DNA from: Caulobacter sp. 73W
GTDB taxonomy: Bacteria > Pseudomonadota > Alphaproteobacteria > Caulobacterales > Caulobacteraceae
Assembly: GCF_041021955.1 (NCBI RefSeq)
Contig: NZ_CP158375.1
Span: 2,480,001 to 2,544,000 of the forward strand
DNA length: 64,000 bases
Direction: 5' to 3'
Below are positions 1 to 8,759 of the stretch, piece after piece. A program made the position numbers and the translations under genes. The notes under the pieces were generated by a model. That model saw only the letters and a program-made list of their open reading frames with translations. It was not told where the DNA came from and did no database searches. The first letter of the stretch is position 1, and each line of letters begins with the position of its first letter.

Positions 1-2
1 TT

Positions 3-1418
3 CTAGTAGACGAAAGCCATGGGCGTGTCCTTGGCCGGCAGGCACGAGCGATCCACCGGCTTGGACGGGTCGAGGAAGTAGTTGCGCACCATCTTGCGTG
101 TGCAGGCGCTGGTCCCGGCCACGCCATGGGTGGCGTTGGTGACAATGACCACCTGGCTGCCGACATAGCCCTTGGCCGCCGCCTCGGTCAGCTCCGGCGG
201 GCAGCCGGGGTCGATTTCGGCGGCCAGGAACAGGGTCGGGATCTTCGTCTTCACGGGCTGCTGCTCGACCGGCCAGACCTTGCCCCAGTTCACGGCGGCG
301 CAGATGTCGTGGATGCGCTCCATCGGCGCGACCATCAGCTCGGCCACCGCATCGCCCTTGGCGCCGGCCATGATCCCCGCGCGCTTCTCGAAGGGGATCT
401 CCTCCTTGCACAGGTGGGTCATGAACTGGCCCTCCGAATAGTAGTCGCGGGAGGCCATGAACTCGTCCACGGGCGACATGTCGCCGGTGATGATCTTCGA
501 TAGCTGCTGCGGCAGGACGGGCGCGGCGAAGTAGCTGGCGTCCATCAGGTAGCCGCCCAGGTCATCGGCGCTATAGGTCTTGCCGCCGATGGTCTGCGGA
601 CCGGCCATGAACTTGGCGGCCATCGTCTGCAGGCGGGCCTTCAGGTTCGGATAGCGGCTGGCGCATTCGGTAATCGCCTCGCACTTGGCCATGACCACGT
701 ACAGCGAGCTGGCGACCATCTCCGGCCCGCCGACCGTCCAGGCTGCCTCCGGCGGCCAGGGGCTGTCCTGCACCACGGCGCGCACGCCTTCCGGCGCATG
801 GGTCTGGACCGCCGCCTCGATGCGCGTGCCATAGGAGCCGCCATAGAGGTCGATCTGGCCCAGCTTGAGGGCCTTGCGCATGTCCTGAACGTCGCGAGCG
901 ACTTCTACGGCGTTGTAGCGGGTCAGGTCGACGCCCTGGGCCCGGAACGCCTTCAGGCAGGCGATGATGCCGTCGGCGTCCTTCTTGGACGGCGGGCCGG
1001 CGTCGGTCAGGGCCGTGCCTGGGCAGTTCATGTTCGGCTGGCTCAGGCCCGTGCCGCGATGGTCGAAGAATATCCAGTCCTGGTCGACCGCGATGAACTC
1101 CTTCGCCGCCGGGCGCTTCAGCCGGGCGGGCACGCTCTCAACCGCGTCGCCGCCGGGGCCGCCGTGGAAATAGACGACCGGCGGCAGGCCCTTGGGTTCC
1201 AGCGCGCGTACGATGGCGACGGGGAAGGTGATGCGGCGCGACTTCGGATCGCCTCGCGCCTCGTCCACCGTCATGGTTCCGCAGTCCACCTTGTAGGGCG
1301 CGCCGGCATAGTCGCCCACGCACGCGCCAGGTGTGAACTGCGGCTCGGCCGCCTTGGCCGCGCCGGCTGCGACCAGGAACGCAACGCCCGCCAAAGGCGC
1401 CCACAAGGAACGGATCAT
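3..1418 (-). CDS. secreted S33-family serine hydrolase (TAP-like peptidase)
   Basis: Predicted exported serine hydrolase of the peptidase S33 / tripeptidyl-aminopeptidase-like group, likely trimming peptides or small esters outside the cytoplasm; the substrate cannot be read from sequence. A Sec signal peptide covers about residues 1-24. HGGPGG at 85-90 is the oxyanion-hole motif, DHRGTG follows at 119-124, and GGSYG at 193-197 places the nucleophile at Ser195. An Asp in AAEIDPG and a His in NATHG near the C-terminus complete the triad inside a TAP-like C-terminal domain. The length (471 residues) is normal for the family. The stop codon lies three bases from the window edge, so the gene is complete. 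It stands alone. Confidence 0.85.
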   Translation of the reverse strand: MIRSLWAPLAGVAFLVAAGAAKAAEPQFTPGACVGDYAGAPYKVDCGTMTVDEARGDPKSRRITFPVAIVRALEPKGLPPVVYFHGGPGGDAVESVPARLKRPAAKEFIAVDQDWIFFDHRGTGLSQPNMNCPGTALTDAGPPSKKDADGIIACLKAFRAQGVDLTRYNAVEVARDVQDMRKALKLGQIDLYGGSYGTRIEAAVQTHAPEGVRAVVQDSPWPPEAAWTVGGPEMVASSLYVVMAKCEAITECASRYPNLKARLQTMAAKFMAGPQTIGGKTYSADDLGGYLMDASYFAAPVLPQQLSKIITGDMSPVDEFMASRDYYSEGQFMTHLCKEEIPFEKRAGIMAGAKGDAVAELMVAPMERIHDICAAVNWGKVWPVEQQPVKTKIPTLFLAAEIDPGCPPELTEAAAKGYVGSQVVIVTNATHGVAGTSACTRKMVRNYFLDPSKPVDRSCLPAKDTPMAFVY

Positions 1419-1553
1419 CTTCTCTCCCCGAAATTCGAACGGCCATAGGTCGCCAGAACAGCCCGCCGCGCAAGGGCCTGCCCCTGCGGCAGGGCGGCGG
1501 CGCCGTAGAATTACGAGATCGATCCCCTACACGCATGGCGCGATAAGCCCGCC

Positions 1554-1727
1554 ATGGACCCTGAGTTCGAAACCTCTCCCTGGCCCCTGGTCGTCGTCGG
1601 TCTGATCGGCGGCGGCGGCGCCTTGGCGGCCTACATGGACGGCCGGCCGGCGCTGACGGCGCTCGTCTGCGTGGCGACGCTCGCCTCCATGGTGATCGTC
1701 CATCGCATGGCGCGCGATAAGGATTAG
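1554..1727 (+). CDS. small predicted membrane protein (57 aa)
   Basis: An open frame of 57 codons from ATG to TAG between two divergent genes. The product starts with an acidic stretch (MDPEFETS), then has two hydrophobic segments (about residues 10-24 and 31-48) separated by a short DGR turn, and ends in a basic/acidic tail (HRMARDKD). This is the pattern of a two-helix inner-membrane miniprotein. I do not recognise a family. No strong Shine-Dalgarno sequence precedes the ATG, which lowers confidence. The alternative is that this 460-base gap between genes holds only regulatory DNA. Confidence 0.4.
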   Translation: MDPEFETSPWPLVVVGLIGGGGALAAYMDGRPALTALVCVATLASMVIVHRMARDKD

Positions 1728-1901
1728 GCCGCACGACGGTAGCGCAGATCGTGCGCTTCCCGCCCTTGCGCCAGCCCGCCGCGATCACCACGCTTTTGTC
1801 GCGCAACGATTTCTCGCCATCCATCGCGGACCGGCTTTCGAACTTGCGCGATTTGCCTCTAGAAGAGGGCAATTCCATCGTTTTCAGGCGGAGACTTCGC
1901 C

Positions 1902-3302
1902 ATGACCGACCAACTTCCGACCGCGCCCAAGGCGCAGTCCTCCGCTCTCGACCTGATCGGCTCGACCCCGATGATCGAGGTCCGCAACATCGACACCGGC
2001 CCCTGCCGCCTGTTCCTCAAGCTTGAAAGCCAGAACCCCGGCGGTTCGATCAAGGACCGGGTCGCCCGCTCCATGATCGAGGCGGCCGAGAAGGACGGCA
2101 GCCTGAAGCCGGGCGGCACCATCATCGAAGCCACCGCCGGCAACACGGGCCTTGGCCTGGCGCAGGTCGCCAGCCTCAAGGGCTATAAGTTGATCCTGAT
2201 CGTCCCGGACAAGATGGCCCGGGAAAAGATCCTGCACCTGCGCGCCATGGGCGTGGATGTGCGCCTGACCCGCAGCGATGTGGGCAAGGGCCACCCCGAG
2301 TACTATCAGGACATGGCCCAGACCCTGGCGCAGTCCATCCCTGGCGCGATCTACGTCAACCAGTTCGAGAATCCGGCCAATCCGCTGGCGCACGAGACCG
2401 GCACCGCGCCGGAAATCTTCGCCCAGATGGAAGGCGACCTGGACGCGGTGGTCGTCGGCGTCGGCTCCGGCGGCACCCTGACCGGCATCGGCCGGTACAT
2501 GCAAAAGCACTCGCCGAAGACGCAGATGGTCCTGGCCGATCCGGTCGGCTCGATCCTGTGCGACTACGTGGCCACCGGGACGTATGGCGAGGCCGGTTCC
2601 TGGATCGTCGAGGGCATCGGCGAGGACTTCATTCCCGCCGTGGCCGATATGAGCCTGGTCAAGAAGGCCTATTCGATCAGCGACCGCGAAAGCGTCGACA
2701 CCGCCCGCCTGTTGCTGCGCAAGGAAGGCGTGCTAGCCGGCTCGTCCTCGGGCACGCTGCTGGCCGCGGCCCTGCGCTGGTGCCGCGAGCAGACGGAGCC
2801 CAAGCGGGTCGTGACCCTGGTCTGCGACACGGGCGCCAAGTACCTGACCAAGATGTTCAACGACATGTGGCTGGCGGCCCACGGCTTCGACGAGCGTGAG
2901 CTGCACGGCGACCTGCGCGACCTGATCGCCAAGCGCTACGCCGACGGCGGCGTGGTCGCCATCGGTCCGCAGGACACTCTTATGACCGCCTATAACCGCA
3001 TGCGCAGCGGCGACATCAGCCAGCTGCCGGTGGTCGATCACGGCAAGCTGGTCGGCATCCTGGACGAAAGCGACATCCTCGCCGCCGTCGAGGGCGGCGA
3101 CGACCAGCCCGGGCCGCGCTTCAAGCAGCCGGTGTCGGAGGCCATGACCAAGGCGGTGAACACCCTTCAGGCCCACCAGGGCGTCGAGGCGCTGCCCGAG
3201 GTCTTCGACCGCGACGAGGTCGCCCTGGTCGTCGATGGCGACGAATTCATCGGCGTCATCACCCGCGTCGACCTGATCAACCACCTGCGTCTGACGGCCT
3301 GA
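1902..3302 (+). CDS. cbs: cystathionine beta-synthase
   Basis: PLP enzyme condensing serine with homocysteine to cystathionine, the first step of reverse transsulfuration (cytoplasm). Residues 1-330 form the fold-type II PLP domain: NPGGSIKDR gives the Schiff-base Lys51, and ATAGNTG around 78-83 binds the PLP phosphate. Residues 340-466 hold two CBS motifs (DTLMTAYNRM...LPVVDHGKLVGILDESD, then a second copy ending VITRVDL), the regulatory Bateman module that separates this from plain cysteine synthase. The 466-residue length fits two-domain bacterial CBS. The next gene begins two bases after the stop and encodes a cystathionine lyase/synthase, so the pair is one transcription unit. A short stem-loop (CCTCT AGA AGAGG, about 1856-1868) lies in the leader. 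Confidence 0.9.
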   Translation: MTDQLPTAPKAQSSALDLIGSTPMIEVRNIDTGPCRLFLKLESQNPGGSIKDRVARSMIEAAEKDGSLKPGGTIIEATAGNTGLGLAQVASLKGYKLILIVPDKMAREKILHLRAMGVDVRLTRSDVGKGHPEYYQDMAQTLAQSIPGAIYVNQFENPANPLAHETGTAPEIFAQMEGDLDAVVVGVGSGGTLTGIGRYMQKHSPKTQMVLADPVGSILCDYVATGTYGEAGSWIVEGIGEDFIPAVADMSLVKKAYSISDRESVDTARLLLRKEGVLAGSSSGTLLAAALRWCREQTEPKRVVTLVCDTGAKYLTKMFNDMWLAAHGFDERELHGDLRDLIAKRYADGGVVAIGPQDTLMTAYNRMRSGDISQLPVVDHGKLVGILDESDILAAVEGGDDQPGPRFKQPVSEAMTKAVNTLQAHQGVEALPEVFDRDEVALVVDGDEFIGVITRVDLINHLRLTA

Positions 3303-3304
3303 GC

Positions 3305-4480
3305 ATGAGCGACAACAAAGGCAAGAACCGCCTGGCCTTCGCCACGCGCACCATCCACGGCGGCCAGAGCCACGACCCGTTCACGGGCGCGGTGATGGTG
3401 CCGATCTACGCCACCTCGACCTACGCCCAGACCAGCCCTGGCGAGCACAAGGGCTTCGAGTACAGCCGCAGCCACAACCCCACCCGCTTCGCCTTCGAGC
3501 GCGCGGTGGCGGACCTGGAAAGCGGCGTGGCGGGTTTCGCCTTCGCCTCGGGCCTGGCGGCGGCTTCGACGATCCTGGAGATCCTCGACAGCGGCGCGCA
3601 TGTGATCGCCAGCGACGATCTCTATGGCGGCTCGTTCCGACTGTTCGACAAGGTGCGCAAGCGCTCGGCCGGCCTGGACTTCACCTTCGTGGACATGGCC
3701 GACCTGTCGGCCATCGAGGCGGCCATCCGTCCCGAAACGAAGATGATCTGGGTGGAGACGCCCACCAACCCGATGCTGCGCCTGGCGGACCTCGCCGCCA
3801 TAGCCGCCCTGGCCAAGACGCACGGCCTGATCACCGTCGCCGACAACACCTTCTGCAGCCCTTACGTCCAGCGTCCGTTGGAATTGGGCTTCGACGTGGT
3901 CATGCACTCGGCCACCAAGTACCTGAACGGCCACTCGGACGTGGTCGCCGGGGTAGCGGTGGTGGGCGACAACGCCGAGGTCGCCGACAAGCTGAAGTTT
4001 CTGCAGAACGCCGTGGGCGGGGTGCTCGGCCCCTTCGACAGCTTCCTGGCCCTGCGCGGGGTGAAGACCCTGGCGCTGCGCATGCAGCGGGCCTGCGACA
4101 ACGCCCTGGCGATCGCCCAGTGGCTTGAGGCGCGCGCCGACATCGCCCGCGTCGTCTATCCGGGCCTGGCCTCCCACCCGCAGCACGAGCTGGCCAAGCG
4201 CCAGATGATGCATGGCTTCGGCGGCATCATCTCGGTGGACATCAAGGGCGGCCTCGCGCCGGCCCGCCGCATGCTGGAGCGCACCCGCCTCTTCACCCTG
4301 GCCGAAAGCCTGGGCGGGGTGGAAAGCCTGATCGAGCATCCGGCGATCATGACCCACGCCTCCATCCCGCCGGAACAGCGGGAAGCGCTCGGCATCACCG
4401 ACGGCCTGGTCAGGCTTTCGGTGGGGATCGAGGATCTCGACGACCTGAAAGCCGATCTCGCGCAAGCCCTCGAAGGTTGA
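3305..4480 (+). CDS. cystathionine gamma-lyase / gamma-synthase family enzyme
   Basis: Fold-type I PLP enzyme of the Cys/Met metabolism family, 391 residues. HSATKYLNGH at 201-210 holds the PLP lysine, Lys205, and SRSHNPTR at 55-61 plus YSR are family substrate/cofactor contacts. Directly downstream of cbs (2-base gap), it most likely cleaves cystathionine to cysteine, completing reverse transsulfuration. Sequence alone cannot exclude cystathionine gamma-synthase (metB) or O-acetylhomoserine activity, since these share the same motifs. Its 3' end overlaps the convergent mscS gene by 71 bases. Confidence 0.85.
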   Translation: MSDNKGKNRLAFATRTIHGGQSHDPFTGAVMVPIYATSTYAQTSPGEHKGFEYSRSHNPTRFAFERAVADLESGVAGFAFASGLAAASTILEILDSGAHVIASDDLYGGSFRLFDKVRKRSAGLDFTFVDMADLSAIEAAIRPETKMIWVETPTNPMLRLADLAAIAALAKTHGLITVADNTFCSPYVQRPLELGFDVVMHSATKYLNGHSDVVAGVAVVGDNAEVADKLKFLQNAVGGVLGPFDSFLALRGVKTLALRMQRACDNALAIAQWLEARADIARVVYPGLASHPQHELAKRQMMHGFGGIISVDIKGGLAPARRMLERTRLFTLAESLGGVESLIEHPAIMTHASIPPEQREALGITDGLVRLSVGIEDLDDLKADLAQALEG

Positions 4481-5378
4481 GGTGGTGGCGCCGGCGGCTG
4501 CGCTCAGCGGCCGTCGGCTTCGGGGCCGGCGGGGTCAGGGGCGGCAGCTGCGCCTGGGGATCCTCCGACAGGATGCGGATCGCCAGCAGCAGGTCCGACT
4601 TCACCGACCCCTCGTCTTCGCGCGCGGTCCAGGCTCGCACCGCGCCCTCGATGAAGGCTTCGCTCATCGAGATGATTTCGACGACGGGCGCGGGGTTGTT
4701 TCGGATACGCGGATCAGAGGCGATGCGCGCATTCAGCGCCGTCAGCATAGCCTGGATGTCGGTCCTGTAGGGCACTTTCCAGATCGCGTCGGAACGATGC
4801 CGCGGATAGTGCGTGTAGTTGAGGATCACATCGCCGAACACCTTGCCGTTGGGCACGATGACCTTGGTGTTGTCGCCGGTGGCCAGTTCGGTGACGAACA
4901 GGTCCAGGGACTTCACCACGCCCTTGCGGGTGGAGGTCTCGATGGTGTCGCCCACGCGATAGGGGCGGAAGATCAGCAGCATCACCCCCGCCGCCACGTT
5001 CGACAGCGTGCCCTGCAGCGCCAGGCCCACGGCCAGGGACGCCGCGCCCAGGACCGCCAGGATCGAGGTGGTCTGAACGCCTAGCTGCTGCAGCACCGCG
5101 ATGATGCCGACGAAGATGATCAGATAGCGTGTTAGGGAGGCGCCGAAGCTGGCCAGGGTCGGGTCGGGATTGCGCCGCTGCACCTGGGTCAGGGCCCGGC
5201 GGACGATGCCGGAAAACGTCTTGGCCAGCCAGAAGGTGACGGCCAGGATGATGACCGCGACGAGCAGGTTGACCGCGAAGGAGCCGAACATGTCGACAGC
5301 CTTGCGGACGAGGTTCTCATCCAGGGTGATCGGGTTGCGAACGGCCTGTTCGACTTCCTTCGGTGCGTTTGTCTGCAT
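4410..5378 (-). CDS. mscS: small-conductance mechanosensitive channel (MscS family)
   Basis: Inner-membrane tension-gated channel that releases solutes on hypo-osmotic shock. Three hydrophobic helices lie in the first 130 residues. The pore helix TM3 shows the Gly/Ala-rich packing pattern (LGAASLAVGLALQGTLSN), followed by the hallmark FRPYRVGD that starts the cytoplasmic beta domain, and by VPNGKVFGDVILNYTHYP. The length of 322 residues is typical of a minimal MscS. The last 24 residues are Arg/Pro-rich (RSRRRHH...RSPPKA) and are read from DNA antisense to the end of the cystathionine lyase gene; this tail looks unlike MscS and may reflect a lost upstream stop codon. Confidence 0.88.
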   Translation of the reverse strand: MQTNAPKEVEQAVRNPITLDENLVRKAVDMFGSFAVNLLVAVIILAVTFWLAKTFSGIVRRALTQVQRRNPDPTLASFGASLTRYLIIFVGIIAVLQQLGVQTTSILAVLGAASLAVGLALQGTLSNVAAGVMLLIFRPYRVGDTIETSTRKGVVKSLDLFVTELATGDNTKVIVPNGKVFGDVILNYTHYPRHRSDAIWKVPYRTDIQAMLTALNARIASDPRIRNNPAPVVEIISMSEAFIEGAVRAWTAREDEGSVKSDLLLAIRILSEDPQAQLPPLTPPAPKPTAAERSRRRHHLNLRGLARDRLSGRRDPRSPPKA

Positions 5379-5527
5379 GTCTTTGGAATGAAAGCTACGC
5401 CCCGGCTCGTCAACGGCTCCTGTCGGTCGAGGTTCCGATCCGTCGCCAAAGTGGAGCTTTTCACCGCCGGAACGACTTGAGTGTTAGGAACAAGCGCGAT
5501 CGCGTCGTCGAGGATAAGTTCACACCC

Positions 5528-6700
5528 ATGTCAGACATGCCCCCGCTGGACTCCCGCCGCCGCCGTCGCTTGCCGCACAGCCCGGCCGCCGCCGAGCCGC
5601 GCGGCTTCCAGGGCGTGCGCCTGACGATCACCGAAGCCCAGGACGCCTTGGCCGAGACCGCCGACCGCATCGCGGCTCCGCGTTCGCTGTGGTCGCGCGC
5701 GCCCTTCGACATCCTGGCCGTCTCCGGCGGCGCGGCAGGCGGGGCTTTCGGCGCTGGCATTCTGGTAGGTCTCTCGCGCGCTGGCCGGCGGCCTGACTTC
5801 GCCATCGTCACCGGCGTATCGACCGGCGCCCTGATCGCGCCCTTCGCCTTCCTAGGCTCGGCGTGGGACGAGCGCCTGACCGAAGCCTATACCGGCGGCC
5901 ACGCCGCGCGGCTGCTGAGCCGCAAGGCCTTGCCCGGCCTGGGCGGCCTGCTGCGGGCCGACGCCCTGGACTCGCTGATCGCCCCGTTCGTGGACGAGGA
6001 CCTGCTGCTGGCGGTGGCTCGCGCTCACTCGGAGGGGCGGCGGCTGTTCGTCGCCACCACGGACCTGGACCGTCAGCAGGCCTGCATCTGGGACATGGGG
6101 GCCATCGCCTCCTACGCCCGGCCGGGCGATAGCGCGGTTGCTCTGAAGCTGTTCCGCGACATCCTGGCCGCTTCGGCCAGCCTGCCGGGGCTCTTCCCGC
6201 CTCGCATGATCGCCAGCTGCGCCGACGGCGAGGATTTTGAGGAGATGCACGTGGACGGCGGCGTCGCCGCGCCGCTGTTCATCCTGCCCGAAGCCCTGCT
6301 GCGGGATCGCAATATCAGCCGCCGCTTCCGGGGCGGCCGGGTACGGGTGATCGTCAACACGGTGCTTGATCCCGCGCCAAGGACCACGCCGGCCAACCTG
6401 CCGTCGATCCTGCTGCGCAGCTTCGACACAATGCTGCGGTTCTCGTACCGCCAGGCGATCAGCGTGGCGGCGACCTTCTGCGCCGGGGCGGGGGTGCCGC
6501 TGGAGATCGCCTCGATCCCCTATGATCCCAATCACGGCAGCATGGTGAAGTTCGACACCGACAGCATGCGCCGGATGTTCGACGCCGCGGTCGAGAGCGT
6601 CATCGACAGCAAGGCCTGGGTGGCGGCGACGCCGGAGCCCGAAACCCTCAGCGGCATGTTCACCCGCTCGTTCCGGCCGGGAAAGCCCGCGCCGGTCTAG
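5528..6700 (+). CDS. patatin-like phospholipase
   Basis: Predicted lipid acyl hydrolase with a patatin Ser-Asp dyad. The oxyanion-hole glycine cluster is SGGAAGGAFGAG at 66-77, the nucleophile elbow is GVSTG at 96-100 (Ser98), and the catalytic Asp is in HVDGG at 241-245. The start is set at ATG 5528, after which an Arg-rich, likely disordered N-terminus (SRRRRRLPHSP) precedes the domain. An upstream in-frame extension to 5363 is open but runs through the mscS promoter. No signal peptide is visible. Many patatin proteins act on host or self membranes, and here nothing nearby indicates which. It ends two bases before the convergent zinc-finger gene. Confidence 0.85.
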   Translation: MSDMPPLDSRRRRRLPHSPAAAEPRGFQGVRLTITEAQDALAETADRIAAPRSLWSRAPFDILAVSGGAAGGAFGAGILVGLSRAGRRPDFAIVTGVSTGALIAPFAFLGSAWDERLTEAYTGGHAARLLSRKALPGLGGLLRADALDSLIAPFVDEDLLLAVARAHSEGRRLFVATTDLDRQQACIWDMGAIASYARPGDSAVALKLFRDILAASASLPGLFPPRMIASCADGEDFEEMHVDGGVAAPLFILPEALLRDRNISRRFRGGRVRVIVNTVLDPAPRTTPANLPSILLRSFDTMLRFSYRQAISVAATFCAGAGVPLEIASIPYDPNHGSMVKFDTDSMRRMFDAAVESVIDSKAWVAATPEPETLSGMFTRSFRPGKPAPV

Positions 6701-6701
6701 A

Positions 6702-7001
6702 TCAGACGTAACGCGGGATCGGCGTCAGCTGCGGGGTCTGGTCCGGCAGCTCGATGAAGGCGTCGTCCACATAGCACCAGCCCCAGCCCTCAGGCGGGTC
6801 ATAGCCTTCGATGATCTGATGGCCCGTGGCGTGGAAGTGCGCCGTGGCGTGGCGGTTCGGCGACTGGTCGCAGCAGCCCACATGACCGCAGGTCCGGCAC
6901 AGTCGCAGATGCACCCACATGGAGCCGGACTTCAGGCATTCCTCGCAGCCCCGGGCGCTGGGCATGACCGTTTTGACGCTCGCCAGATGTCCGCAGGTCA
7001 T
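6702..7001 (-). CDS. UBP-type zinc finger protein
   Basis: A 99-residue protein that is almost entirely a ZnF-UBP domain: C-H pairs in MTCGHL, CEEC, CRTCGHVGCCD, then HATAHFHATGHQI, giving the Cys/His ligand set that in eukaryotes binds the ubiquitin C-terminus. Bacteria lack ubiquitin, so the ligand here is unknown; the fold may recognise another free C-terminus. It starts 15 bases after the stop of the cNMP-binding TrxR-like gene on the same strand. That linkage suggests the two work together in a redox or sensing function. Confidence 0.85.
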   Translation of the reverse strand: MTCGHLASVKTVMPSARGCEECLKSGSMWVHLRLCRTCGHVGCCDQSPNRHATAHFHATGHQIIEGYDPPEGWGWCYVDDAFIELPDQTPQLTPIPRYV

Positions 7002-7016
7002 GAGCGCTCCTTGGAT

Positions 7017-8678
7017 CTAAGCGCCGGGCTCGTCGAGCGCGGCGAGATACTGATGGATCTGGGCGACCACCGCCGCGCCCTCGCCGACGGCGGCGGCCAC
7101 GCGCTTGGTCGAGCCGGCCCGCACGTCGCCGATGGCGAAGACGCCGGCGCGGTCGGTCTGCAGCGACGCGGTCGACGAGCGGGTGATGATGAAGCCCTTG
7201 TCGTCAAAGGCCACGCAGCCCTCCAGCCAGCCGGCGTTCGGGTCGGCGCCGACGAACAGGAACAGATGGCGCAGGTCGCAGCGGTGTTCCTCGCCGGAGC
7301 GGATGTTGCGCAGATTGGCGGCGACCAGTCCCGTGTCGCAGTCGCCTTCAAGGCCCGTGACCTCGGTGTAAGTATGTAGTTGCACATTCGGCAGGGCCGC
7401 GATGCGGTCGATCAGGTAGCGCGACATGGACGCCTCCAGACCCTTGCCCCGGATGATCAGGTGCAGATGGCGCACCTTCGGCGCCAGATAGACGGCGGCC
7501 TGACCGGCCGAATTGCCGCCGCCCACCAGGGCGACTTCCTCGCCCGCGCACAAGCGCGCCTCGACGGGCGAGGCCCAGTACGAGACCCCCCCGCCCTCGA
7601 ACGGCGCCAGGTTGTCGATCTGCGGTCGACGGTAGCGGGCCCCCGACGCGATCACCACGGTCCTGGCCTGCACCACGACGCCGTTGGTCAGCTCCAGCTG
7701 CTGGGGCGAGCCGAAGGCCTCATCCTCGTCCGGGCACTTGAGGCGCGAGACCTCCAGGGGAATGGCCAGCTCGACGCCGAACTTCAGAGCTTGGTTGTAG
7801 GCGCGTCCGGCCAGAGCCTGGCCGGAGATGCCTGTGGGGAAACCCAGATAGTTCTCGATCCGCGCCGATGCGCCGGCCTGCCCGCCGATTGCCCGCTGGT
7901 CCAGCACCAGGACCGACAGCCCCTCCGAAGCGGCATAGACGGCGGCGGCCAGGCCGGCGGGACCCGCGCCGACGATGGCCACGTCGTACAGCTTGTCGGG
8001 ATCGAGGTCCGGCGTCATGCCGAGGCATATCGCCGCCTCCGCGTCGCTGGGCCTGCGAAGCACCGTGCCGTTGGGACAGATCATCAGCGGCAGGTCGTCC
8101 GCCGCTACGCCCAGCCGCTGGATGATGGCGCGGCCCTCGGCGTCGTTGTCGGCGTCGATCAGAGTGTTGGGATAGCCGTTGCGGGTCAGGAAGCCCTGCA
8201 GCCGGGTCAGGTCGTGATCGCCCTCCTGGCCCACCAGGATCGAACCGGAGCCGCCGCCCTCGATCAGCCCGACCCGGCGCAGGATGAGGGCCCGCATGAT
8301 CATATCGCCGACCTCGGCCGATCCGATCACCAGCGCCCGCAGATGCGGCGCGTCGAGCGGCACGGCCGTGCAGCCGTTCATCCCGGCCTTGCCCTGGGCC
8401 AGGGAGCCGCGCCCGGCCAGCTGGCTGACCTCGCCGGTAAACTGGCCGGCCTGCTGCGTGGTGATGGCCTGCTCATGACCCAGGCCGTCGCGGCGGACCA
8501 CGACGATCTCGCCCTCCAGGATCAGCCACATGGGGACGTGATGCTCGCCGATCTCGAAGATCACCTCGTCCGGCGCGAACCGCCGGGGCTCCCCGCTGGC
8601 GAAGCCCTGCGCGATAGCCATCTGTCCGGCGTCGAGCACCGGGAACATCTGGTCGTATCGCTCGTCGATCACAGCCAT
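7017..8678 (-). CDS. cNMP-binding domain / thioredoxin-reductase-like FAD oxidoreductase
   Basis: Three-part cytoplasmic protein of 553 residues. Residues 1-135 form a cyclic-nucleotide-binding-type beta barrel (FEIGEHHVPMWLILEGEI). Residues 140-225 look like a thioredoxin/glutaredoxin-like insert. Residues 230-553 are a TrxR-type flavoprotein with FAD motif GAGPAG at 237-242, NADPH motif GGGNSA at 386-391 and the second FAD motif GVFAIGDVRAG near the end. The redox CxxC expected just before the NADPH motif is replaced by WASP at 368-371, so it cannot be a classical dithiol reductase. It may be an NAD(P)H:ferredoxin/quinone-type oxidoreductase gated by a cyclic nucleotide. It forms an operon with the UBP zinc-finger gene. 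Confidence 0.88.
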   Translation of the reverse strand: MAVIDERYDQMFPVLDAGQMAIAQGFASGEPRRFAPDEVIFEIGEHHVPMWLILEGEIVVVRRDGLGHEQAITTQQAGQFTGEVSQLAGRGSLAQGKAGMNGCTAVPLDAPHLRALVIGSAEVGDMIMRALILRRVGLIEGGGSGSILVGQEGDHDLTRLQGFLTRNGYPNTLIDADNDAEGRAIIQRLGVAADDLPLMICPNGTVLRRPSDAEAAICLGMTPDLDPDKLYDVAIVGAGPAGLAAAVYAASEGLSVLVLDQRAIGGQAGASARIENYLGFPTGISGQALAGRAYNQALKFGVELAIPLEVSRLKCPDEDEAFGSPQQLELTNGVVVQARTVVIASGARYRRPQIDNLAPFEGGGVSYWASPVEARLCAGEEVALVGGGNSAGQAAVYLAPKVRHLHLIIRGKGLEASMSRYLIDRIAALPNVQLHTYTEVTGLEGDCDTGLVAANLRNIRSGEEHRCDLRHLFLFVGADPNAGWLEGCVAFDDKGFIITRSSTASLQTDRAGVFAIGDVRAGSTKRVAAAVGEGAAVVAQIHQYLAALDEPGA

Positions 8679-8759
8679 GAGGCGCCCCCGTCTTGCCGCC
8701 CGCGACGTTGCGCCGGCGACGGCCGAGAGTCACCCCTGGACTTGTGACGGAAGCGCGAC

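Noticed and set aside
1728..1901. A SAM or other riboswitch before the transsulfuration genes
   Set aside because: Only a short CCTCT-AGAGG stem is visible; no aptamer pattern I can recognise.
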